Positions 51,501 to 57,405 of a stretch of DNA of 64,000 bases are shown in pieces; the first letter of the stretch is position 1; every line of letters starts with the position of its first letter. The notes under the pieces were generated by a model. That model ran no database searches. It was not told the DNA's origin and worked only from the letters and a program-made list of their open reading frames with translations. The position numbers and the translations under genes were made by a program. Source of the DNA: Streptomyces sp. CB03234 (GTDB lineage Bacteria > Actinomycetota > Actinomycetes > Streptomycetales > Streptomycetaceae); assembly GCF_001905885.1 (NCBI RefSeq), contig NZ_LIYH01000004.1, positions 372,001 to 436,000 of the forward strand, read 5' to 3'.

Positions 51501-51856
51501 AGCCCGTGCGGGTTCTGCACCGTGTGCAGCAACTCGTGCGCGAGCAGCCGCTGCCCGTCCGCCGTCCCCGGGAGGTAGGCGCCCTCCCGGAAGAAGATGT
51601 CCCGGCCGACCGCCACCGCGTCCGCGCCCAGCATGCCGGTCAGCGCGTCCGCGTCCCGGTCGGTGTGCAGCCGCACCTGGCCGAAGTCGTACCCGAGCCG
51701 CTCCTCCAGCTCCCGCCGCACGCCGAGGTCCAGCGGCTGACCGGCCCCGCTGACGATGTTCTTCGGCTCCGGCGTACGGGAGACGGCCCGCTCCTTGCGC
51801 TTGCGGCGCCGGTCCTTCCGTACCGCCTGGGTGTCCTCCGCGCGGGACGTGGTCAT
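45551..51856 (-). CDS. giant DUF4157 (eCIS-core) protein with C-terminal nucleotidyltransferase-like toxin domain
   Basis: 2101 residues; start overlaps the upstream stop (ATGA). Residues ~45-120 are the DUF4157 domain, with RLGYDFGQVRLHTDRDAD and the HExxH stretch LLAHELLHTVQ. A ~1000-residue charged, low-complexity region (Glu/Arg/Gln/Ala repeats, Pro/Gly) leads to coiled coils (~1130-1260), a long Ala/Leu-rich helical region with membrane-like segments (~1280-1580), and a Thr/Pro/Asp-rich linker. The last ~200 residues contain YVGSLKNEG, then NDFDVDLFVV, the GS...DxD pattern of nucleotidyltransferase fold enzymes. The protein could be both tape-measure-like scaffold and toxic cargo. Confidence 0.8.
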   Translation of the reverse strand: MTTSRAEDTQAVRKDRRRKRKERAVSRTPEPKNIVSGAGQPLDLGVRRELEERLGYDFGQVRLHTDRDADALTGMLGADAVAVGRDIFFREGAYLPGTADGQRLLAHELLHTVQNPHGLGALRAGRDLGAVSLPQQAVEREAESAAQDLVREGHAPDVAPGQETPGWLRYATVDADRRRLEELDPATLVDRLANGVLRSLRGDPADLSGRVRLQLARMAPRLQESVLDRLEARLLSNEYDRLLDLAEESEGGPVELGPAGVPGPEIDLFEELGVERTRWKHKEEADRSSGDKRADDAREERRDARARDDKQGGDRSRARADAAAEDQEAARRQEQEDERAQSRERAEQEQRQEEEKQAQDRERVDAAADEGAEERQEGAEQAKEERKAQRDREERDPEQANAPGADKRKRKDDAKKPAAGSKQENLDPKAKAQPGPVRPEKVDERAEQRDSALSQHGLHEKDEDEGEPLEAEKPLGLEAGADREIDGGENGSEGGKRSSLERPQTAASAPSTPSVGEIELSEDSSPNAIANALAFPEPVPDEAADGGQSAANGQTTPGERSEPEESDATDTGQDQAIGPDPEASDQKDPAPEPESPGSLHQPDGAGGNAGDGSLAREAESPGAEERPDAQEALEEAQGDKDRRKDSEEREERAGEGRTRDAAADKRRVRSSVQVTEEEHGGSAGPAPASGLVPAGPRTERTPVEDRRPSPAAQRATEPAKGDHDAPAPKSVIPKETGAGAAPSGTVGGSESAGPSAASGPGSAPSAGQAAVSPAAEQTDSPGRLGAPAPEGAKAQPEASLEKDGGGCAPPEPAAEKEEGGGGCGGGGGAAGAPEEKHQEPPDVSGQDPKAAIGTVSKLAPDQALAAMPGVDAAADKKVGQEQRRLDANPPKRERPSGAPRTMSGPPEAAPPAAQVTGKVEKIGPEEQGEKQRAKGSEKAQGQKPTDTTPPPPLPVAKELSAEEAKNVEAAADAVPTVDPELRNKTVGPAPKIRLEGASDPKRTDDQARALKEKQSEIQDTGRQDAAKPMGEDQIFPDAPREQLVGEAAGRAGGKGGGLARSAAPKPGVGAVAKQERGSEIQGAAGQAQGELTAKEKEHQQGEQQAKQEKQTEIDREVAQNAAKQTSERGRAAEEAQRERDNWRTEQDKKIEAADKNSEEEHTARNKEIVKARDDKDKEVEDRKNKDNERIDSEREKAEKEAEKKKEENKPSGGFFGWVADKVKSAFNAILDAVTAVFDAARKAVNSIIDTFKEWANKAIDFVRDLAIKAINVLADALIAIGDVLLAAFPELRDRFRRAIEGLRDKAIDAVNKLADGLKKAVNALLDALAAGLNKLLDVLEAGLKAVIKAYQAVILGAIKFAQAAIEALGKFAALVADIAPDPGGWLGKAGSSAKAGIQDHLWGAIKTGVKRWFDTKVEGILGLGKAVIDVLVKGCVSIKQIGKMAWDAIIASLPMMIASIVIEKVVSMLVPAAGAILTIVQGLMAAWQSLSSILSAFSKFWAYLKAVKAGPAACLFAEAVAAGIVALLDFITNFLMLRLTAATKGVGKRLKAMAEKIMKGLKKTGKGARETAGGAVNRARGAIRKASQALRAPVRPGKTADASVPGRRPTSAGPAADRPGSDVTPGKAQEDRKNTRPDRTPDRTPERDAKNDTAQEAAPDTTKGRPDRAPETDSKKDTAQDRTPDSKKNTEPDRTPEPDRKETEPRRSTPPTKKESPLSKALKKIRHTVGSALKKVRNAGRTLGRKLRKSRVGQALRRSAKRLHAKTLERMRRLKDLRRSRRIDEDRAARRQKQREEQQRREKEATDNPGRPTVKASFTMAGERHRMVLKPSGTDVSVKMESRLLPLEDRYRAAYNEIEFFKAYVSRIEDPETRRRFEVELLDEVSDFQVDSVKQYKAAFKEAFPHRANEPLGLTRQQQASSRARVQQLVWQLRGMNRKITRWANENGIVDLDQNEIGKTIAKKGERIWDERYRNIKKTIDGVVLRFQYKGRNLEYVGSLKNEGQRGPHKGRTAFNINDFDVDLFVVHPAEWRKWLPIVTAERPEMVSNGKIFPIWPQMRELYNLGRSVGKALTRVLRGRVKDSQKFTDETDIVLREKDSY

Positions 51857-52137
51857 CGCGGCTCACCCCGCCCCGACAGCCCCGCGTGCACCGCACGTGC
51901 CAGGGCCTCGCCCAGCCGCCCGGGCGACGTCGTCGCGGGCAGCGGCGGCAGCCCCGACAGGGCGTCCAGCGCCCGGCCGCCGTCGGCCGCCAGCGGTACG
52001 CCCCGCTCCCGTACGAGCCGGGCCAGCTCCGCCTGGAACGCGGCCGACACCCGGTCCGGGTCGACCCGTTCGAACCCGTCGAGCACCAGCTCGCCGATGT
52101 CGACGCGTACGGTACGAGGTGCCTCGTTCAGACCCAT
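51853..52137 (-). CDS. small CIS operon protein of unknown function
   Basis: 94 residues. Begins with TVRVDIGELVLDGFERVDPDRVSAAFQAELARLVRERG and ends with a segment PGRLGEALARAVHAGLSGRG; predicted mostly helical with one strand. It overlaps both neighbours (AAA+ gene by 10 nt, giant DUF4157 gene by 4 nt). No domain known to me; the small size and position suggest an assembly accessory protein for the 2101-aa protein. Confidence 0.65.
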   Translation of the reverse strand: MGLNEAPRTVRVDIGELVLDGFERVDPDRVSAAFQAELARLVRERGVPLAADGGRALDALSGLPPLPATTSPGRLGEALARAVHAGLSGRGEPR

Positions 52138-54362
52138 CCGTGGACCTCCGACGGCGTCAGGGAGCGGTCCAGCTTGAGATATTCGGTACGCGCCGCCTCC
52201 AGCATGTGCCGCATCTGGAGCCGCTCACCCTCCTCGGCGGCGAGGAACGCGCCCGACAGCGCGATGTTGCGGATCGAGCCGCCCGCCACGGTCAGCCGGG
52301 CCAGCAGCGCCGGGTCGACGTCCTTCACCGGCGCCCGCGCGGGCAGCACCCGACGCCAGATCTCGGCGCGCTCGCTCTCGCCGGGGAAGGGGAAGTCGAC
52401 GACGAAGCGGATACGGCGCATGAACGCCGTGTCCAGCGCCTGCTTCATGTTGGTGGTGAGGATCGCGAGGCCCCGGTACGCCTCCATCCGCATCAGCAGG
52501 TAGCTCACTTCGAGGTTCGCGTACCGGTCGTGGCTGTCCTTGACCTCGCTGCGCTTGCCGAACAGCGCGTCCGCCTCGTCGAACAGCAGGAGCGCGCCGC
52601 CGCGTTCGGCGGCGTCGAAGACCCTGCGCAGGTTCTTCTCGGTCTCGCCGATGTACTTGCTGACCACCTGGGACAGATCGATGACGAACAGGTCCAGCCC
52701 CAGCTCCCTCGCCATCACCTCGGCCGCCAGGGTCTTGCCCGTGCCCGACCCGCCCGCGAAGAGCGCCGTGACGCCCAGTCCGCGGCGCAGCGTGGCGGCG
52801 AAACCCCATTCCTCGTAGACGGTGGAGCGCTGCCGCACATGGGCGACGATCTCGTGCAGCACCTTCACCTGACGCTCCGCCAGCACCAGGTCGGCCCAGC
52901 CCGCCTGCGGCTCGATCCGCCGCCCCAGCTCGTCCATGCCCATCCGCGCCTCGGTGAGCCCGGCCCGCCACGCCAGCTCGCGTGCGGCCGGCTCGTCCCC
53001 GCGGGACAGATCCCGTACGACGGCCGCGCCCGCCGAGCGGATCAGGTGCGGCGGCAGCGAGAACTGCGCGACGAGATCCTTCAGGTCCTCCTCCGACACC
53101 TCGGGTACGCCTTCCAACGCGTCGGCCCACACCCGCAGCTGCTCGCCGGAGTCGAGCGCCGGCACGGTGACCCGCTCGCCTCGCCGCCGGGCGGTCTGCC
53201 GCGGATCGGTACTCGACACGACGAGGGGTACGGCCGCGCTCTCGATGAACGCGTCGGTGGCGGCGGCCTGGTCCCGCTCCAGGTCCCCGACCTCCACCAG
53301 CAGCGCGGCCGGCAGCAGGATCGCCTCCCGCTGCCACAGCCGGGCCAGCCGGTCCCGCTCGGCGGGGTCGGTGGGGACGTCGTCGGCGGCCAGCGCGTAC
53401 AGGCCGAGCCCCGAACGCCGGGCGGCCGCGGCGGCGATGTCGGCGCGTGACGGCAGGTCGCCGCCCACCAGCTCGACGCGGAGCGGCGCGTGCCCCGTGG
53501 CCGCCGTCCAGGCGGCCGCGACCCGGCCCGCCGCCACGTCGTACGAGGCGGGCAGCGCGTCCGGCACGGCCGTACGGCGCAACAGGCCGTGCAGCCGGGC
53601 GTCCAGATAGGGCGCTCCGGCCAGGAAGTGCAGGATCCGCTCGTCGAGCCGCAGCCGGGACGTGGTCAGCCGGGTCTCGTCGTCCAGCTCGACGAGCCGC
53701 CAGCGCCGCAGGGGCCCGACGGGCGTCAGCGCGCTCCAGTGCGGCTCGGCCAGCGCGGCGAGGGCGAGCGCGAACGTCGGATACGCCCGCTCCGGGTCCC
53801 CGCTCGCGGCGGCGCACCGGCTCCCGGTGGTCGGGTCCAGCTCGGCGGCGGCGGTCAGGAGGACGACGTCCCGCTCGAACGGCGTGAGCCCGAAGCAGGC
53901 GACGAGCGCGTCGAGCGCGTCGAGCGTGGCAGGGGCCGCGGGCGCCGCGGGCGCCTCCAGTGCGGCGGGGGCCGGGGTGGCGGTCCCGGGAGCGGGGACG
54001 GCAGCGCGGACGGCGGCAGGGGCGTTCGCCCGTCCCGTGGCGGGCGGCTGCCCGGACGGCTTCCGCCGTGCCGGGCGGTTCCCGGCGCCCCCGCGCGGGT
54101 GCCCGGCGGGGTCCCCGCCCCCGGTGGGCCGGTCTTCCGCGCCGGTCGCGGCGTCGGCCGCGGTACCGGTCCGCTCCTCGGGTGCTTCCGGGCTCCCGAC
54201 CGCGGCGCCCGCCGCAGGAGTACGGCCGGCGTGCCCTGCCCGCGCCGCGTGGGCGTCCACACGGGCGAGGACCGTGCTGATGGCGTCCGCCAGCGCCCGG
54301 GCCGTGGTGCCGGTGCCGTCGTCGTACGTGTCCATGCCCTCACCCGCCCCCGTGTCGCGCAC
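52128..54362 (-). CDS. AAA+ ATPase of the CIS operon (Cis15/Pvc15-like)
   Basis: 744 residues from GTG 54362 (GAGGA site 5 nt upstream; ATG 54335 is an alternative start). The N-terminal 150 residues are Ala/Pro/Gly-rich and probably disordered; residues ~150-470 are helical. The C-terminal AAA+ domain has Walker A ALFAGGSGTGKTLAAEVMA, Walker B GALLLFDEADALFGKR, sensor ILTTNMKQALDTAFMRRIRFVVDFPFP with the Arg-finger-like RRIRF. This is the ATPase common to eCIS operons and needed for assembly or cargo loading. Confidence 0.9.
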   Translation of the reverse strand: MRDTGAGEGMDTYDDGTGTTARALADAISTVLARVDAHAARAGHAGRTPAAGAAVGSPEAPEERTGTAADAATGAEDRPTGGGDPAGHPRGGAGNRPARRKPSGQPPATGRANAPAAVRAAVPAPGTATPAPAALEAPAAPAAPATLDALDALVACFGLTPFERDVVLLTAAAELDPTTGSRCAAASGDPERAYPTFALALAALAEPHWSALTPVGPLRRWRLVELDDETRLTTSRLRLDERILHFLAGAPYLDARLHGLLRRTAVPDALPASYDVAAGRVAAAWTAATGHAPLRVELVGGDLPSRADIAAAAARRSGLGLYALAADDVPTDPAERDRLARLWQREAILLPAALLVEVGDLERDQAAATDAFIESAAVPLVVSSTDPRQTARRRGERVTVPALDSGEQLRVWADALEGVPEVSEEDLKDLVAQFSLPPHLIRSAGAAVVRDLSRGDEPAARELAWRAGLTEARMGMDELGRRIEPQAGWADLVLAERQVKVLHEIVAHVRQRSTVYEEWGFAATLRRGLGVTALFAGGSGTGKTLAAEVMARELGLDLFVIDLSQVVSKYIGETEKNLRRVFDAAERGGALLLFDEADALFGKRSEVKDSHDRYANLEVSYLLMRMEAYRGLAILTTNMKQALDTAFMRRIRFVVDFPFPGESERAEIWRRVLPARAPVKDVDPALLARLTVAGGSIRNIALSGAFLAAEEGERLQMRHMLEAARTEYLKLDRSLTPSEVHGWV

Positions 54363-54368
54363 CGTTCC

Positions 54369-55130
54369 TCAGCCCTCCTTGTTCGGGGCTTTGCGTGAAC
54401 GGGCGGGAGCGGAACGCTTGGTGGGGGCCCGCTTGGCGGGGGCCTTCTTCGCGGGTGCGGCGGCTTCCTCCTCAGCGGCCTCCGGCGCCTCCGGCGTACC
54501 CGGGGGCACCGGCGCACCCGGCGCGCCGAACGGCAGCACCCGTACCGTCCTCCGCTCCACTGGCTTCGCCGGGACCGGGATCTCGCGGCCGTCGATCAGA
54601 ACCAGCGACGCCTGGTACGCCACCGACAGGGTGTACGGCGTCTGGTGCAGCATCCCCCACAGCTTGGACGTCTCGTCGATGTCCATCACCGTGGGCGTGA
54701 ACCGCACCTTCTGCGGCGACTCCGCCAGATCGCTGCCCGCCAGGTACGGGCGCTGCGCCGCGAGCTCGATCAGCTCGTTCGGCAGCACCGGTATCTCGTG
54801 CAGGGTCCGCACCACGCAGCCGATCAGCCGCTGGCCGACCAGCTCGGCCTCCTCCCCGTACGCGCTGATCAGATAGTGCAGGTCGAGAGCCGCCGCCGGA
54901 CGTTTGACCAGCGTGCCGTCCGAGGAGCGGGTGGGCAGGTCGTAGTGGCGCATCGAGGCGTTCGGGGTGACCTGGTAGAGGAAGACGTTGATGGTCGGCT
55001 CGACGGGCGGCTCGGCCGGGGGCTTACGGGTCTCGACCTTCACCGCGATGTCGATCTCGGGCGACAGGTTGTTCCCGATCAGCAGCGCCAGGGCCTGGGT
55101 GACCGTCGCGACGGCAAGTGCGTTGCTCAT
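54369..55130 (-). CDS. DUF4255 family CIS protein (Pvc16-like cap/terminator)
   Basis: 253 residues. DUF4255 features: ALAVATVTQALALLIGNNL at the N-terminus, INVFLYQVTPNASMRHYDLPTRSSDG, DLHYLISAYGEEAELVGQRLIGCVVRTLHEIPVL, and SKLWGMLHQTPYTLSVAYQASLVLIDG. These proteins cap the tube/sheath end. An unusual ~40-residue tail rich in Ala/Lys/Arg/Pro (PAKKAPAKRAPTKRSAP) follows; it resembles histone H1-type tails and may bind acidic molecules. It ends 6 nt before the AAA+ gene starts. Confidence 0.87.
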   Translation of the reverse strand: MSNALAVATVTQALALLIGNNLSPEIDIAVKVETRKPPAEPPVEPTINVFLYQVTPNASMRHYDLPTRSSDGTLVKRPAAALDLHYLISAYGEEAELVGQRLIGCVVRTLHEIPVLPNELIELAAQRPYLAGSDLAESPQKVRFTPTVMDIDETSKLWGMLHQTPYTLSVAYQASLVLIDGREIPVPAKPVERRTVRVLPFGAPGAPVPPGTPEAPEAAEEEAAAPAKKAPAKRAPTKRSAPARSRKAPNKEG

Positions 55131-55134
55131 GACC

Positions 55135-55875
55135 TCAGTTCCTCTTCTCGCCGCGCGCCAGGTAGTCGTCCAGGGTCAGCGCGGGTGCGCGCCGCCCGGT
55201 GGGGTCGGGGCGGCCCGTGCCCGGGCGGGGCGCGCCGGGAGGCGGGGCCGCGCTCACCTCGAGCCGGCCGATCTGTACGTGGACGACGCGCTCGGCCGGC
55301 CGGGACCCACGCCGCCCGAGCCCGCCCGGGCCCGCGCCACGGGCCGCCGCCGTGTCGGCCTCACGCGGCCGCGCGGACGCCACCGCCCCGGCCGGGGGTA
55401 CGGGTGCCACGGCCGGGCCCGCCGCACCGGGGCCCGCCGCCGGTGGTGCGCCGTCCGGCCCGCGCGACGCCCCCGTACGACCGGGCGCACGCGGCGGCTC
55501 GGCGGCCACCGGCCGGGCAACGGGCCCCGCCTGCGCCGCCGGCCGCAGCAGCGGACCGGGCCCGGGCGCGACGACCCTCGCGTACCGCTCCGGCTCGCCG
55601 TCCGGCGGAGCCGCCTCCGTCCGTATCACCGTGTGCCGGTCCCGCAGCACCTCCCGCTCGTGCCGGATCAGCTCCGCCGGCCCGAACGCGGGCCCCGGCG
55701 CCGGCGGGACCAGGGAAGCGGGCTCGTCGGGCTCGGGCGGAGCCGTACGCAGCGCCTCCACCCGCTCGAACGGGCCGGGCAGCCGTGGCCGTACCCGCGC
55801 CACGCCGCCGCCGGACGGCCCCGCCGCGCCCAGCGGCGTGTGCCGGGCGAGCAGCCGGTCGAAGTAGTCAGGCAT
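55135..55875 (-). CDS. proline/alanine-rich CIS operon protein of unknown function
   Basis: 246 residues from ATG 55875, overlapping the upstream stop by 8 nt. Starts PDYFDRLLARHTPLG, contains HEREVLRDRHTVIRTEA, a large low-complexity Pro/Ala/Gly/Arg-rich middle, then RVVHVQIGRLEVSA and TLDDYLARG near the end. The last motifs (a short beta-strand IGRLEVSA and an acidic terminal helix) are common in such tail proteins between gp26-type and DUF4255 genes. Function unknown. Confidence 0.65.
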   Translation of the reverse strand: MPDYFDRLLARHTPLGAAGPSGGGVARVRPRLPGPFERVEALRTAPPEPDEPASLVPPAPGPAFGPAELIRHEREVLRDRHTVIRTEAAPPDGEPERYARVVAPGPGPLLRPAAQAGPVARPVAAEPPRAPGRTGASRGPDGAPPAAGPGAAGPAVAPVPPAGAVASARPREADTAAARGAGPGGLGRRGSRPAERVVHVQIGRLEVSAAPPPGAPRPGTGRPDPTGRRAPALTLDDYLARGEKRN

Positions 55876-56812
55876 CCGCGCACAGCTCCAGGTAGTAACG
55901 GCGCCGCAGCGGGCTGAGCGCCAGGATCTCCGGCTCGCTCCACCCGTAGGCGGTGGCGAGCAGATGGACGTCGAGCAGCAGGTCCCGCGCCCAGTTGTCG
56001 AGTTCGGCCCACAGGTACGAGGTGATGTCCAGCTCGGCCGGGGTGGCCTCACCGCACTCGGGGCACGCCACGTCCAGCGTCACGTCGGCCACCGGGTCGG
56101 CTTCCTCGGCCGCCTCGGCGAGCCGCTGCTCCACCTGCAGGGGCAGCAGCTCCCCGAGCCGCTCCGGGGCGACGGCATGGCCGTCCCGTACCGCCGAGAC
56201 GGTGCACCGGGCCAGCAGCGCACGGCGCGCACGGGCAGGGTCCGCCGGGTCCGCCACCGCAGCGGCCGCCGCGAGGTCGGCGACGGTCGGCAGCCGGAAC
56301 TCGACCACCCACTCGCCCTCCTCCACCCGCAGCAGCCCGCCCAACGCCCCGGCACCCTCCGCACCCGGCGCCTCCGCGCCCAACGCCCCAGCACCCGAAG
56401 CACCTTCGGCGCCCGGCGCCTCCGCACCCGCCGCCCCGGCACCCGAAGCTCCCTCCGCACCCGGCGCTACCGCACCCGAAGCACCCTCCGCACCCGAAGC
56501 ACCCTCCGCACCCTCCGCCCGGGCCGCACGCGCGACCAGTGCCGACGCGGCGAGCTCGAACTCCATCGCCTCGCCGCACGACGCGCATTCCACGCGCACC
56601 TGCATGCGCTCGCCGAACAGGGCCCGGCGCAGCGCGTACAGGTCTGCCTCCCGGTCGCCGACCGGCATCGACAGCAACTCGTCGGTGCCGGTCCCCGGGC
56701 GGGCGGCCCGGTGCAGCAGCAGGGAGCGTTCCCAGCCGTGCCGCGCCAGCCCGGCCTCCCAGGTGGCGAGCAGCTCGGCCGGTCCCGTCGGCGAAGCGGC
56801 GGCACGCGTCAT
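55868..56812 (-). CDS. T4 gp26-type baseplate hub assembly chaperone-like protein with Ala/Gly/Glu repeat and two CxxC pairs
   Basis: 314 residues from ATG 56812. N-terminal LLATWEAGLARHGWERSLLLHRAARP, VGDREADLYALRRALFGERM and VECASCGEAMEFEL, then an ~55-residue degenerate repeat of AEGASGA/APGAE (56345-56510). The C-terminal part has VVEFRLPTVADLAAAA, VACPECGEATPAELDI and LLDVHLLATAYGWSEPEILALSPLRRRYYLEL, which match the T4-family hub chaperone. The CASC...CPEC pairs flank the repeat and could together bind one zinc ion. Confidence 0.75.
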   Translation of the reverse strand: MTRAAASPTGPAELLATWEAGLARHGWERSLLLHRAARPGTGTDELLSMPVGDREADLYALRRALFGERMQVRVECASCGEAMEFELAASALVARAARAEGAEGASGAEGASGAVAPGAEGASGAGAAGAEAPGAEGASGAGALGAEAPGAEGAGALGGLLRVEEGEWVVEFRLPTVADLAAAAAVADPADPARARRALLARCTVSAVRDGHAVAPERLGELLPLQVEQRLAEAAEEADPVADVTLDVACPECGEATPAELDITSYLWAELDNWARDLLLDVHLLATAYGWSEPEILALSPLRRRYYLELCADA

Positions 56813-56841
56813 TCCACGACTCCCCCCGGTGCGACTGCGGT

Positions 56842-57366
56842 TCAGGCCGGATGGGTGAACGAGGGCTCGACCGGTTCCGCCACCTCGTAGTCGCGCTCCC
56901 AGCCCTCGCATTCGAGCTTGACGCTCTGGATCGCGACGGCGTTCGCGTTGGCGTCCAGCTCGCCGAGCACCTGGTACTCGCTCACCCACGCCCGGTACAG
57001 CTTGTGCGAGACGGCCACCTGCCCGGCCTCGTTGAGGACCTGGATGATGATGTCCTTGCGGAAGTCCCGCAGCGACACCTCCGAGCCGAGACCGGCGCCG
57101 ACCTGCCAGACCTTGTTGGCCCAGCGGTCGAATTCGGGGTCGTGGGTGACACCGCGTTCGAGGGTCACGCCCTCGAATTCGGAGCGGCCCGGCGATTTGC
57201 GCGGCGAGCTGGGGTCGCCGCCGTGACGGTGCTTGACCACTTCGGTGGTGCGCTTGAGAGGACTGATCTTGCTGATGCCCGCGACCGTCCGACCGTCCCA
57301 GAGGACCAGGAACTTGAAATTCTTGTACGGGTCGAAGCGATGGGCGTTTATCCGGAACTCAGCCAT
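56842..57366 (-). CDS. CIS inner tube protein
   Basis: 174 residues. Family signature: NAHRFDPYKNFKFLVLWDGRTVAGISKISPLKRTTEVVKHRHGGDPS, SEFEGVTLERGVTHDPEFDRWANKVW, and SLRDFRKDIIIQVLNEAGQVAVSHKLYRAWVSEY followed by SVKLECEGWERD. These belong to the T4 gp19/Hcp-like tube family. Encoded just after the sheath gene; forms stacked hexamers inside the sheath and is the conduit for cargo. Confidence 0.95.
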   Translation of the reverse strand: MAEFRINAHRFDPYKNFKFLVLWDGRTVAGISKISPLKRTTEVVKHRHGGDPSSPRKSPGRSEFEGVTLERGVTHDPEFDRWANKVWQVGAGLGSEVSLRDFRKDIIIQVLNEAGQVAVSHKLYRAWVSEYQVLGELDANANAVAIQSVKLECEGWERDYEVAEPVEPSFTHPA

Positions 57367-57405
57367 CGGATTCCTTCGTGTTCCTTTTCCGTGCCGACGA
57401 GGGGG

